Assembly: GCF_022865125.1 (NCBI RefSeq) | Contig: NZ_CP094828.1 | Location: 2,597,219 to 2,661,218, forward strand | DNA length: 64,000 nt | Origin: Acuticoccus sp. I52.16.1 | GTDB taxonomy: Bacteria > Pseudomonadota > Alphaproteobacteria > Rhizobiales > Amorphaceae | Direction: 5' to 3' | Part shown: positions 34,020-43,381 of the stretch, piece by piece | Layout: every line of letters begins with the position of its first letter | Numbering within the stretch: position 1 is the stretch's first letter | The notes under the pieces: generated by a model | Seen by the model: the letters and a program-made list of their open reading frames with translations, nothing else | Databases searched by the model: none | Told to the model about the DNA's origin: nothing | Translations under genes and position numbers: made by a program

Positions 34020-37000
34020 ATGTCGTTCTCGCACTTCTTCATCGACCGGCCGATCTTCGCGACGGTCGTGTCGGTGCTCATCGTCATCCTCGGCGGGCTC
34101 GCCTACACGCAGCTCCCCGTGGCGCAGTATCCCGAGATCGCGCCGCCGACCATCGTGGTGCGCGCGTCTTACCCGGGCGCCGACGCCGATACGGTCGCCC
34201 GCACCGTCGCCACCCCCATCGAGGAGGAGGTGAACGGCGTGGAGGACATGCTCTACATGTCGTCCTACTCCACGGCCGACGGGTCGATGGCGCTGACCAT
34301 CACATTCCGTCTCGGCACCGACCTCGATCAGGCGCAGGTGCTGGTGCAGAACCGCGTCGCCATCGCCGAACCGCGGCTGCCGGAGGAGGTGCGCCGCCTC
34401 GGCATCACGACGCTGAAGTCCTCGCCCGACCTCATGATGGTCGTCCACATGCTCTCGCCGGACGACACCTACGACCAGCTCTACATCTCCAACTACGCCC
34501 GCAGCCGCGTGCGCGACATCCTCACCCGGCTGGACGGGGTGGGCGATCTCATCATCTTCGGCGAGCGGCGCTACGCGATGCGCATCTGGCTCAACCCGGA
34601 GCGGCTGTCGGCCTACGGGATGACGGCGTCGGACGTCGTCGAGGCGCTGCGCCAGCAGAACGTGCAGGTCTCGGGCGGCACCATCGGCGCGCCGCCGGAG
34701 CCGGACGGCAACGACTTCCAGCTCGCCGTGACCACCCAAGGCCGCTTCGACGACGCGCGCGATTTCCGCTACGTGATCGTCAAGAACACCGAGGACGGGC
34801 GGCTGATCCAGCTCCAGGACATCGCCCGGATCGAGCTCGGCGCGCAGGACTACGTCACCAACTCCTACCTCAACAATCAGCCGGCGGTGGCGCTCGCCAT
34901 CTTCCAGCGGCCCGGCACCAACGCGCTCGACGCCGCCGAGGAGATCCAGGGGACGATGACCGAGCTCGCGGCCGATTTCCCGCCGGGGCTCGAGTACCGG
35001 ATCGTCTACAACCCGACCGAGTACATCGCCGAGTCGGTGAACGAGGTCTACAAGACGATCATCGAGGCGATGCTGCTCGTCATCCTCGTCGTGATCGTCT
35101 TCCTCCAGTCGTGGCGCACGGCGATCATCCCGATCATCGCGATTCCGGTCTCCCTGATCGGCGCGTTCGCGATCATGCTGGCGTTCGGCTACTCGTTGAA
35201 CCTCCTCACCCTGTTCGGCCTCGTCCTCGCCATCGGCATCGTCGTCGACGACGCGATCGTCGTGGTCGAGAACGTGGAGCGCAACATCGACGAGGGGCTG
35301 GGGCCCCGCGCCGCCTCGCACCGTACGATGAACGAGGTCGGCTCGGCGGTCATCGCGATCACGCTCGTCCTGATCGCGGTGTTCGTGCCGACGGCGTTCA
35401 TCCCCGGCATCTCGGGGCAGTTCTACCAGCAGTTCGCGGTCACCATCGCGGCGGCGACGGCGCTGTCGGGCCTCAACTCGCTGACCCTGTCGCCCGCGCT
35501 CGCCGCGCTCTTCCTCAAGGCGCGGCACGAGCACCGCGAGCCGCGCGGGATCGGCCGCGTCGGTGCCGCGCTCGCCGGCGGCTTCAACCGCGGGTTCGAC
35601 CTTCTGGCGCGCGGCTATGCGGCGGTGGTGCGCTTCCTGGTGTCCACCGCGGCGATGCTGACCGTGATGGTCGCCGCCTTCGCGGGTCTGCTGTTCGCGA
35701 CGTGGTGGATGCTGTCGACCACGCCGCAGGGCTTCATCCCCAGCCAGGACCAGGGCTACGCCATCATCGTGGTGAAGCTGCCGGACGGCGCGTCGCTGTC
35801 GCGCACCGACGCGGTGACCCGCGAGGCGTCGGACATCATCCGCGAGACGCCGGGGGTCAAGGACGCGGTGGCGTTCGCCGGCTTCTCGGCGGCGACGTTC
35901 ACCAACCAGTCGGACTCCGCGGCGATCTTCGCCAGCTTCAAGTCCTTCGAGGAACGATTGGAGGAGGGGCATAGCGCGGACGAGATCATCGGCGCGCTCT
36001 ACGGGCGGCTACAGTCGATCGAGGAGGCGTTCATCATCGCCGTGCCGCCGCCCTCGGTGCGCGGTATCGGCCAGCAGGGCGGCTTCAAGATCCAGCTGCA
36101 GGACCGGGACGGCGCCGACGTCGACCGCGTGCTGGCGGCCGCTTACGAGGCGATGGGCATCGCGGCTGAGACGCCGGGGCTCGCCGGCGTGTTCACCACC
36201 TTCTCCGCCTCCAGCCCGCAGGTCTACCTCGACATCGAGCGCGACAAGGCGCGCATGCTCAACGTGCCGATCCCCAACATCTTCGACGCGCTGAGCAACA
36301 ACTTCGGCACGGCCTACGTGAACGACTTCAACGCCTTCGGCCGCGTCTTCCAGGTGCGCGCCCAGGCCGACGCACCCTTCCGGGCCACCGTGAAGGACCT
36401 GCTACGCCTGAAGGTCCGCTCGGCGACGGGCGCGCTGGTGCCGCTCGGCACGGTGATGTCGGTGCAGGACGCGGCGGGTCCGGCGCTGGTCCAGCGCTAC
36501 AACATGTACGTCTCCGTCCCGCTGCAGGGGAACGCCGCGCCGGGCACCGCGACCGGCACCGCGCTCGAGGCCATGGAGCGGGCGGTGAGCGCGGTCGCGC
36601 CGGCCGGCGTCTCGTTTGAGTGGACCGAGCTCGCCTTCCAGGAGCGGGCGACGGGCGACTCGGCGGTCTTTATCTTCGGCCTCGCGGTGCTCTTCGCGTT
36701 CCTGGCGATGGCCGCGCTCTACGAGAGCTGGGTGCTGCCGATCGCCATCATCCTGATCGTGCCGCTGTCGATCCTGGCGGCCCTCGTCGGGGTGAACCTG
36801 CGCGGGCTCGACAACAACATCCTCACCCAGGTGGGGCTGGTGGTGCTGGTCGGCCTGGCGGCGAAGAACGCGATCCTGATCGTCGAGTTCGCGCGGCAGG
36901 GGGAGGAGGCGGGCAAGTCTCTGGTCGCGGCGACGGTCGACGCCTGCCGCCTGCGCCTGCGGCCCATCCTGATGACGGCCTTCGCCTTCATCCTCGGCGT

Positions 37001-37202
37001 GGTGCCGCTGGTGCTGGCGGAGGGGCCGGGGGCGGAGATGCGCATCTCGCTCGGCACCGCGGTGTTTTCCGGCATGCTGGGGGTGACGGTCTTCGGCCTC
37101 TTCTTCACCCCGGTCTTCTACGTCGCCTTGCGCCGCCTGACCGGCGCCCGGCGGCACGAGGCCCCGGCCGAGCCGACCCCGGAGCCGAACCCGGCCGCCT
37201 GA
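34020..37202 (+). CDS. RND multidrug efflux transporter (AcrB/MexB, HAE1 type)
   Basis: A 1060-residue proton-driven pump with the standard 12-helix layout and two large periplasmic loops. The N-terminal FFIDRPIFATVVSVLIV is diagnostic of HAE1 members. The proton-relay residues are present: GIVVDDAIVVVENVER in helix 4 (paired Asp) and GLAAKNAILIVEFARQ in helix 10 (Lys). GAGGGG lies before the ATG. The C-terminus ends in a Pro/Glu/Ala tail. Substrates are probably lipophilic drugs, detergents or bile-like compounds. A strong terminator follows immediately, so this is a two-gene operon; an unlinked TolC is needed. Confidence 0.95.
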   Translation: MSFSHFFIDRPIFATVVSVLIVILGGLAYTQLPVAQYPEIAPPTIVVRASYPGADADTVARTVATPIEEEVNGVEDMLYMSSYSTADGSMALTITFRLGTDLDQAQVLVQNRVAIAEPRLPEEVRRLGITTLKSSPDLMMVVHMLSPDDTYDQLYISNYARSRVRDILTRLDGVGDLIIFGERRYAMRIWLNPERLSAYGMTASDVVEALRQQNVQVSGGTIGAPPEPDGNDFQLAVTTQGRFDDARDFRYVIVKNTEDGRLIQLQDIARIELGAQDYVTNSYLNNQPAVALAIFQRPGTNALDAAEEIQGTMTELAADFPPGLEYRIVYNPTEYIAESVNEVYKTIIEAMLLVILVVIVFLQSWRTAIIPIIAIPVSLIGAFAIMLAFGYSLNLLTLFGLVLAIGIVVDDAIVVVENVERNIDEGLGPRAASHRTMNEVGSAVIAITLVLIAVFVPTAFIPGISGQFYQQFAVTIAAATALSGLNSLTLSPALAALFLKARHEHREPRGIGRVGAALAGGFNRGFDLLARGYAAVVRFLVSTAAMLTVMVAAFAGLLFATWWMLSTTPQGFIPSQDQGYAIIVVKLPDGASLSRTDAVTREASDIIRETPGVKDAVAFAGFSAATFTNQSDSAAIFASFKSFEERLEEGHSADEIIGALYGRLQSIEEAFIIAVPPPSVRGIGQQGGFKIQLQDRDGADVDRVLAAAYEAMGIAAETPGLAGVFTTFSASSPQVYLDIERDKARMLNVPIPNIFDALSNNFGTAYVNDFNAFGRVFQVRAQADAPFRATVKDLLRLKVRSATGALVPLGTVMSVQDAAGPALVQRYNMYVSVPLQGNAAPGTATGTALEAMERAVSAVAPAGVSFEWTELAFQERATGDSAVFIFGLAVLFAFLAMAALYESWVLPIAIILIVPLSILAALVGVNLRGLDNNILTQVGLVVLVGLAAKNAILIVEFARQGEEAGKSLVAATVDACRLRLRPILMTAFAFILGVVPLVLAEGPGAEMRISLGTAVFSGMLGVTVFGLFFTPVFYVALRRLTGARRHEAPAEPTPEPNPAA

Positions 37203-37237
37203 CGGCCCACTCCTCCGCCGCGGAGGTCCACCAAATG

Positions 37238-37271
37238 AGAGGCGCCCGGCCGTCCGGGCGCCTCTTTTGTT
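37238..37271 (+). terminator. Intrinsic terminator of the RND operon
   Basis: A perfect 12-base stem, AGAGGCGCCCGG (37238-37249) and CCGGGCGCCTCT (37254-37265), loop CCGT, is followed by TTTGTTTT. It lies 36 bases after the pump stop and isolates the efflux operon from the following secretion locus. Confidence 0.93.
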
Positions 37272-37573
37272 TTCCGGCCCCCGCGCGCGGCGGCACGATC
37301 CCGACGGATCGCGTTCCTCCTGCGGCAGGACAGGTCGCATCCGTTGGAAGGGGACACCGGTGCCGGATCGAGTGGCAAGCCCGGCGAAAGTATAGAATCT
37401 GCGACGTCCGTCGGATGTTGCAGATAATCTCGGCCGATTCCGCCGATTGTTGTTGGCCAGCGATGTCCTGGGCGCTCAAGCGTACCAGTTATTGAGCGCG
37501 AGCCGCTACAGACTGTCCGCGGTCTTCGTAATTCTTCACGCTCGTATCCGTGGGCTTGTGTGAGGGATGGGAC
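37272..37573 (+). promoter_or_regulatory. Upstream control region of the large repeat protein gene
   Basis: About 300 non-coding bases, AT-richer than their surroundings from 37385 to 37560. It contains two inverted repeats: ATCTGC (37397-37402) with GCAGAT (37420-37425), and GCGCTCAA (37472-37479) with TTGAGCGC (37492-37499). TATAGAAT at 37391-37398 could be a -10 element. GAGG eight bases before 37574 is the ribosome site. A regulatory role for the repeats is inferred from position. Confidence 0.5.
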
Positions 37574-40500
37574 ATGGCGCAGTCGAACGATCAATCGGGG
37601 TCACCGCTGGAGTCGAAGCTCTATGAGACGATCGACGCGTTCGATCCCGCAAACGCCGTCGCCGGCGAGACCAACAACGTCTTCGCCGACCCCGACCTGA
37701 CCGAGACCGCGAACCCCGCCGAAGCCGGCCAGGCGATCCGACAGGAGTTTTCGTCGACAACGGTCACCGGCGTCGCCTCGGACGCGGCCGAGACGGTGGC
37801 CGATCCGTCCGTCGATCTGGAGCGGACCCGGACCGGCGAGCAACGCCCGGCGGCCGCCGCCGGGTCCGAGCGCATCGCCGACCTCGACACCGTATCCGTC
37901 GACCCTGCCGACTTCGCCGCGATCGACAGCCCGGCCGTTGCCGCCGGCGCGGGGGCGGTCGCCGGGCGGGCCGGTGGTGCCGCCGGTGCGGCAGCGGCGC
38001 CGCAGACCGTGGTGGTGGACGTCGCCGCCGATCCCGACGCGCCCGACGCCACCTCGTCCACCCCGCTCGACGCGTCCGACGTCGGAGCTCCCGGCGATCC
38101 GCTCGCCGAACCGGACGGCACCGAGCCGGCCGGCGAGTCGGTCCGCACCGACGAGCCCGGCGCGCTCGAGACACCCGAGATCGCCCCGCTCGGCGTCCCT
38201 GCCGACACGCTCGCCACAGTCACGCCGACGCCCGGCGCCGCGTTCCCCGGTGCCGCCACGCCGCAGGGAACGCCCGGCGCGCCTTCGGTCACCGGCGCAT
38301 CCGACCCCGCCGCCGAGCCTGCCGACACCCCGTCCGCCGACATGACGCCCGTCGACACGACGCCCGCCGATGTGACGGCTGTCGACGTGACGCCCGGCGA
38401 CGTCCCCGGCAGCACGGACACCGACCCCACCCCCGAGGAGCCCGCCGACGATCTCGCCGACGAGCCCGACACCCCCACGCCCGACACCACCGACGTCGGG
38501 CTCCCGACGCTCGATGACCTGCTCACCCCCCAAGACCCGCTCACCCCCCAAGACCCGCTCACCGAGGTCGACATCCCGACCGACACCCTCACCACGCCGG
38601 AAATCGCCCTCCCCTCGATCGACACCCCTTCCGTCGACGTCTCCGTCAACGGCACCCCGACCATCGACGTCCCCATTCTCGAGGTCCCCAATCTCGACAC
38701 CCTGGACGTCGATGTTCCGGCGGCCGAAGTCCCGACGCTCGAAGTCCCGACGCTCGACGTCCCGGCAGGCGACGTCCCGGCAGTCGACGTCCCGATCGTT
38801 GATGTGCCCACCATAGAGCTCGAGGTCGAACTCGATGCCGGTATCCCGGACATCGAGCTCCCCACCGTCGACCCGGTCACCGAGGTCCAGACGCCGACCC
38901 CCGACCCGATCAAGCCCCAGGAGGTCCCGCTCGAAGCCGGCGCGTCCCTCGATGCCGCCGAAATCCTCCTCGGCCTGGTCACCGAAACCCTCGACGACCC
39001 AGCCCCCTCCTTAGCCGCCCTCCCGCCACTCGGCACAGAAGACCCGGAGGAAGGCGACACCGACATGACGCTCGACGTCGACGCCGACCTGCCGTTGGTC
39101 GATGCGGTCGCGGTGGATGCCGAGGTCCCGCTGGACCCGGTCGAGGCGCTGGTAGGCGACATCGACGTGGATATCGGCGCTGACCTCGGGGGCGATCCGA
39201 CGGAAGCCGCGAGCGCGATCGATCCCGAGGTGCCGGGCGATCCGGTTGCTGCTCCTTTGCCACTCGGCGGTGAGAGTTCGGCGGAAGGCGACACAGACGT
39301 CGCACTCGACGTCGACGCCGACCTGCCGTTGGTCGATGCGATTGCGGTGGATGCGGAAATGCCGCTGGACCCGGTCGAGGCGCTGGTGGGCGACATCGAC
39401 GTGGAGATCGGCGCCGACCTCTCGGTCGACCCGGCGGAAGCCGTGGGCGTGATCGATCCCGAGGCGCCTGGCGATCCGGCGATCGCGCTCCCGCCGCTCG
39501 GCGCGGAGGACTCGTCGGAAGGCGACACCGACGTGGTGCTGGACGTCGACGCCGACCTGCCGTTGGTCGAGGCGGCGACGGTGGATGCCGAGGTGCCGCT
39601 GGACCCGGTCGAGGCGCTGGTAGGGGACATCGACGTGGAGATCGGCGCCGACCTCTCGGTCGACCCGGCGGAAGCCGTGGGCGCGCTCGGTCCCGAGGTG
39701 CCGGGTGACCCGGCGATCGCCCCCCCGCCGCTCGGCGCGGAGGACGCGTCGGAAGGCGACACAGACGTGGTGCTGGACGTCGACGCCGACCTGCCGTTGG
39801 TCGATGCGGCGACGGTGGATGCCGAGGTGCCGCTGGACCCGGTCGAGGCGCTGGTAGGCGACATCGACGTGGAGATCGGCGCCGACCTCTCGGTCGACCC
39901 GACGGACGCCGTGGGCGCGATCGATCCCGAGGTGCCGGTCGACCCGGCGATCGCCCTCCCGCCGCTCGGCGCGGAGGACACGTCGGAAGGCGACACAGAC
40001 GTCGCACTCGACGTCGACGCCGACCTGCCGTTGGTCGAGGCGGTTGCAGTGGATGCCGAAGTGCCGCTGGACCCGGTCGAGGCGCTGGTAGGCGACATCG
40101 ACGTGGAGATCGGCGCCGACCTCGGGGTCGACCCGGCGGAAGCCGTGGGCGCGATCGATCCCGAGGCGCCTGGCGAACCGGCGATCGCCCTCCCGCCGCT
40201 CGGCGCGGAGGACTCGTCGGAAGGCGACATCGACGTGGTGCTGGACGTCGACGCCGACCTCCCGTTGGTCGATGCGGTTGCAGTGGATGCCGAAGTGCCG
40301 CTGGACCCGGTCGAGGCGCTGGTAGGCGGCATCGACGTGGAAATCGGCGCCGGCCTCGCGGTCGAGCCGACGGAAGCCGTGAGCGCACTCGATCCCGAGG
40401 TGCCGGGCAATCCGGCAATGGCCCTCCCGCAACTCGGCGCGGAGGACCCGTCGGAAGGCGACACCGACGTGGTGCTGGACGTCGACGCCGACCTCCCGTT

Positions 40501-41686
40501 GGTCGAGGCGGTTGCGGTGGATGCCGAGGTGCCGCTGGACCCGGTCGAGGCGCTTGTGGGCGACATCGACGTGGAGATCGGCGCCGACCTCTCGGTCGAC
40601 CCGACGGACGCCGTGGGCGCGCTCGATCCCGAGGTGGGCGATCCGGCGATCGCCCTTCCGCAACTCGGCGCGGAGGACGCGTCGGAAGGTGACACCGACG
40701 TGGTGCTGGACGTCGACGCCGACCTGCCGTTGGACGATGCGGCGACGGTCGATGCCGAAGTGCCGCTGGACCCGGTCGAGGCGCTGGTGGGCGACATCGA
40801 CGTTGAGATCGGCGCTGACCTCGCGGTCGACCCTGTGGAAGCCGTGAGCGCGCTCGATCCCGAGGTGCCGGTCGACCCGGCGATTGCCTCCCCGCCGCTC
40901 GGCGCGGAGGACTCGCCGGAAGGCGACACAGACGTGGTGCTGGACGTCGACGCCGACCTGCCGTTGGTCGAGGCGGTGACGGTGGATGCCGAGGTGCCGC
41001 TGGACCCGGTCGAGGCGCTGGTGGGGGACATCGATCTGGACGTCGATGCGGATCTCGGCCTTCAGTTCGATGAGGGCGTCGCCGAGGTGGATGCAGCGGC
41101 CGATGAGGATCCGGCCATCGCGCTGCCGGAGGGTGACCCGGCTCACGCGCTCCCGGACGGCGATCCGGCTGACGTGCTCCCGGCGGGCGATGGATCCGAC
41201 GGGGCGGCGGCCGACGAGGCGGCGGAGGACCATGACCTCGTGATCGATCTCGGGGTGGAGGTGCCTGTGGTCGACGAGGTCCAGGCCGGGGTGGACGTGA
41301 CGCTCGACCCGGTCGAGGCCGTCGTCGGGGACGTCGACGTCGCGGTCGAGCTGGACCTCTCGGAAGCGGGCGCCGCCGTCGAGGGGGACGCCGCGCTGGC
41401 CCTGCTCGACGGTCTCGACGCCGAGCTCGTCGCCGCGATCTTCCCGGATGGGCCGGTCGACGACCCCCTCGATCCCCTGGGCGCCGGTGACCATGCCGAC
41501 CCCGGTAGCGCCGAGACCTCGCTCAACGACCTGCTCTCCGACCCGCTCGGCGCCGGCGACGTCGACGGTACGCCGCTCGATGGCGGTGCCTTGCTCGAGG
41601 CCAGCCTCGATCTGGACACGGCGGTGAGCGAGGACGCTGGCCTGGACCTGCTGGGTGACAAGCCTTGGGGGGGGCTCGGGTTCTAA
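37574..41686 (+). CDS. Giant acidic repeat protein, predicted type I secretion cargo
   Basis: A 1370-residue protein I do not recognise as a known family. Residues 1 to about 320 are Ala/Pro/Asp/Thr-rich, disordered-looking and without a signal peptide. About residues 315-430 hold short motifs: PLTPQD copies, then many VPxxDVP-type pentads. Residues 483 to about 1154 are nearly identical 78-residue repeats, each with GAEDxSEGDTDVVLDVDADL, PLDPVEALVGDIDVEIGADL and DPEVPGDPAIA segments. The C-terminus ends DKPWGGLGF. The protein has many Asp and Glu and hardly any Cys, and no GGxGxDxxx RTX motifs. The next three genes encode type I secretion parts, so it is probably exported, perhaps as a Ca2+-binding surface or matrix protein (inference). 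Confidence 0.85.
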   Translation: MAQSNDQSGSPLESKLYETIDAFDPANAVAGETNNVFADPDLTETANPAEAGQAIRQEFSSTTVTGVASDAAETVADPSVDLERTRTGEQRPAAAAGSERIADLDTVSVDPADFAAIDSPAVAAGAGAVAGRAGGAAGAAAAPQTVVVDVAADPDAPDATSSTPLDASDVGAPGDPLAEPDGTEPAGESVRTDEPGALETPEIAPLGVPADTLATVTPTPGAAFPGAATPQGTPGAPSVTGASDPAAEPADTPSADMTPVDTTPADVTAVDVTPGDVPGSTDTDPTPEEPADDLADEPDTPTPDTTDVGLPTLDDLLTPQDPLTPQDPLTEVDIPTDTLTTPEIALPSIDTPSVDVSVNGTPTIDVPILEVPNLDTLDVDVPAAEVPTLEVPTLDVPAGDVPAVDVPIVDVPTIELEVELDAGIPDIELPTVDPVTEVQTPTPDPIKPQEVPLEAGASLDAAEILLGLVTETLDDPAPSLAALPPLGTEDPEEGDTDMTLDVDADLPLVDAVAVDAEVPLDPVEALVGDIDVDIGADLGGDPTEAASAIDPEVPGDPVAAPLPLGGESSAEGDTDVALDVDADLPLVDAIAVDAEMPLDPVEALVGDIDVEIGADLSVDPAEAVGVIDPEAPGDPAIALPPLGAEDSSEGDTDVVLDVDADLPLVEAATVDAEVPLDPVEALVGDIDVEIGADLSVDPAEAVGALGPEVPGDPAIAPPPLGAEDASEGDTDVVLDVDADLPLVDAATVDAEVPLDPVEALVGDIDVEIGADLSVDPTDAVGAIDPEVPVDPAIALPPLGAEDTSEGDTDVALDVDADLPLVEAVAVDAEVPLDPVEALVGDIDVEIGADLGVDPAEAVGAIDPEAPGEPAIALPPLGAEDSSEGDIDVVLDVDADLPLVDAVAVDAEVPLDPVEALVGGIDVEIGAGLAVEPTEAVSALDPEVPGNPAMALPQLGAEDPSEGDTDVVLDVDADLPLVEAVAVDAEVPLDPVEALVGDIDVEIGADLSVDPTDAVGALDPEVGDPAIALPQLGAEDASEGDTDVVLDVDADLPLDDAATVDAEVPLDPVEALVGDIDVEIGADLAVDPVEAVSALDPEVPVDPAIASPPLGAEDSPEGDTDVVLDVDADLPLVEAVTVDAEVPLDPVEALVGDIDLDVDADLGLQFDEGVAEVDAAADEDPAIALPEGDPAHALPDGDPADVLPAGDGSDGAAADEAAEDHDLVIDLGVEVPVVDEVQAGVDVTLDPVEAVVGDVDVAVELDLSEAGAAVEGDAALALLDGLDAELVAAIFPDGPVDDPLDPLGAGDHADPGSAETSLNDLLSDPLGAGDVDGTPLDGGALLEASLDLDTAVSEDAGLDLLGDKPWGGLGF
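38521..38565 (+). repeat. Short 18-base direct repeats encoding PLTPQD
   Basis: CTCACCCCCCAAGACCCG occurs twice in tandem (from 38521) and a third partial copy follows, encoding DPLTPQDPLTPQDPLTE within the N-terminal half of the giant repeat protein. Downstream, to about 38830, degenerate 15-base units encode repeated Val-Pro-x-x-(Asp/Glu)-Val pentads. Confidence 0.8.
39020..41037 (+). repeat. Tandem 234-base coding repeats (about 8.6 copies)
   Basis: Unit starts are at 39020, 39254, 39488, 39722, 39956, 40190, 40424, 40655 and 40889. All spacings are 234 bases except one of 231, where a single codon is missing (EVGDP in place of EVPGDP). The anchor CTGGACCCGGTCGAGGCGCT recurs at 39131, 39365, 39599, 39833, 40067, 40301, 40535, 40766 and 41000. 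High identity at the DNA level, not only in protein, implies recent duplication or ongoing homogenisation. A decayed further copy is visible near 41240-41400. Confidence 0.95.
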
Positions 41687-41695
41687 AAGGTATGC

Positions 41696-43381
41696 ATGTC
41701 GACCTTTGCGACCCCGAATTCGAGCGCCATCAGCAGGATCGAGCCGGCCATCCAGCTCGCCGTCCTGACGATGGCGCTCAACCTCATGGGCCTCGCCCTG
41801 CCGATCGCCGTGGCGCAGATCTTCGACCGGATCATCCCCAATCCGGGCACGTCGACCCTGTCGCTGATCGCGGTCGGCATCGTCGCGATCGGTGCCATGG
41901 ACGCGCTGCTGCGCTACGCCCGGGCGGCGATCCTGGCGCGCGCGGGGGCCAACTTCGCCGGCGCGATGACGCACAGGGTGCTCGCCCAGGTGCTCCTGGC
42001 GCGGCCCGGCGCGGCCGGCACCTCGCCCTCGCAGAGCCTCGAATACCTGTCCGCGATCGGGCAACTTAAAGAAAAGTACAATGGACAGGTGCTCGTCAGC
42101 CTCGTCGAGCTCCTGTTCCTGCCGATGATGGTGGCGGTGATCTTCTGGATCTCCACCACGGCCGGTGTCCTGGTGACGCTGGCGCTCGTCGTCTTCGCGC
42201 TGCGCACCTGGCAGGACGCGGTGCGCATGCGCGGCATCGGCGACCGCATCAAGACCGAGAGCGAGGTCCGCTACAACTTCCTGTTCAACATGCTGGGCGC
42301 GATGCAGGCGATCAAGTCGCTCGGCATCGAGGACATCATCCTGCGCCGTTACGAGGCACTGCACGGGACCCTCGCACGCGGCAACTACAGGCTGGCGCTG
42401 GTGACCGGGCGCCTGCTCAACAGCGGCTCGGTCGCCAGCCAGATGATGGTGGCGGGGGTCCTCGCCTTCGGGGCGCTGGGGGTCAGCCGGGGCACCATGA
42501 CGATGGGCAGCGTCTCCGCTCTCGTCATCATCGCCAGCCGCATCATGGTGCCGGTGCAGCGGGCGGTCTTCGTCTTCGTGCAGATGAAGAACATCGGCGC
42601 CGCGCGCAAGAAGATCGAGGGCGTGCTCGCCCGGCCGCTGATCGCCGCGCCCGACGAGACGATCGACATCAAGAACGAGGGGCGGCTCACGCTCGACGAT
42701 GTCGCCTTCGAGCGTGAAGGGAAGCCCCTCTTCGCCGGCGCGTCGCTCTCCATCGTGCCGGGCGAGGTGGTCGCGCTGTCGGGGCGCTCGGCCGCCGCCA
42801 GCACCGCGTTGTTGAAGCTCGTCGCCGGCATCGAGGTGCCGAGCGAGGGCGAGGTGCGGCTCAACGGCGTGCCGCCGACGCGCTATCCCCAATGGCGCCT
42901 CAACCGCGCGGTCGGCTACGTGCCCTCGTACGGGACGATGTTCCGCGGCACCATCCGCGACAACCTCACCCGGTTCGGCGAGGTCGACGACGACGCCGTC
43001 ATGGCGGTCGCGGCGATCATGGAAATCGACCACCTCATCAAAGAGTTGCCGCAGGGGCTCGACACCGAAGTGCTCGGCGGCGCGACGGAGACGATCCCGC
43101 CCGGCCTCGTCCAGCAGCTGACGCTGCTGCGTGCCCTGGCGACGCGCCCGCGCCTCATCCTGCTCGACAATGTCGACCGTGGGCTCGACCAGGCGGGCTA
43201 CGCCAAGCTCCACCGCTTCGTGGGCGCGGTGCACGGGCAGGCGTCGTTCATCATCGTATCGGACGACGCCAACCTGCTCAGCTACGCCAACAAGCGCTTC
43301 ACACTGGAAGGCGAGGGCCTGCGCCCGACGATGGGATTCGAGCAGACCGAGCGCGTCGCCTACCGGGACTTCAAGCTGTGA
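41696..43381 (+). CDS. Type I secretion ABC half-transporter with degenerate ATPase domain
   Basis: A 561-residue half-transporter: six membrane segments in residues 20-300 and an ATPase domain in 330-545, with no N-terminal peptidase-like domain. Every catalytic motif is altered. Walker A is GRSAAAST (363-370), lacking the Lys; the Q-loop position is Ser411 (YVPSYG); the signature is IPPGLVQQ (467-474); Walker B is LILLDN with Asn492 in place of the catalytic Glu; and the H-loop is VSDD with no His. The fold seems intact (FRGTIRDNL is present), so this is a pseudo-ATPase rather than a broken gene. It starts nine bases after the repeat protein stop and overlaps the second half-transporter (GTGA). 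Confidence 0.88.
   Translation: MSTFATPNSSAISRIEPAIQLAVLTMALNLMGLALPIAVAQIFDRIIPNPGTSTLSLIAVGIVAIGAMDALLRYARAAILARAGANFAGAMTHRVLAQVLLARPGAAGTSPSQSLEYLSAIGQLKEKYNGQVLVSLVELLFLPMMVAVIFWISTTAGVLVTLALVVFALRTWQDAVRMRGIGDRIKTESEVRYNFLFNMLGAMQAIKSLGIEDIILRRYEALHGTLARGNYRLALVTGRLLNSGSVASQMMVAGVLAFGALGVSRGTMTMGSVSALVIIASRIMVPVQRAVFVFVQMKNIGAARKKIEGVLARPLIAAPDETIDIKNEGRLTLDDVAFEREGKPLFAGASLSIVPGEVVALSGRSAAASTALLKLVAGIEVPSEGEVRLNGVPPTRYPQWRLNRAVGYVPSYGTMFRGTIRDNLTRFGEVDDDAVMAVAAIMEIDHLIKELPQGLDTEVLGGATETIPPGLVQQLTLLRALATRPRLILLDNVDRGLDQAGYAKLHRFVGAVHGQASFIIVSDDANLLSYANKRFTLEGEGLRPTMGFEQTERVAYRDFKL

Noticed and set aside
32700-35972. 1090-codon minus-strand open frame opposite the RND efflux genes
   Set aside because: Shadow of acrA/acrB-type coding sequence; composition is Arg/Asp/Gly/His-rich without recognisable domains.
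39020-41037. Regular 234-base repeats considered as CRISPR or satellite DNA
   Set aside because: Units are fully coding in one frame with no unique spacers, and are part of a protein gene.
41696-43381. Possibility that the first ABC half-transporter is a simple pseudogene
   Set aside because: The frame is intact, overlaps the next gene for coupled translation, and keeps its membrane domain and structural strands; only catalytic positions are changed.
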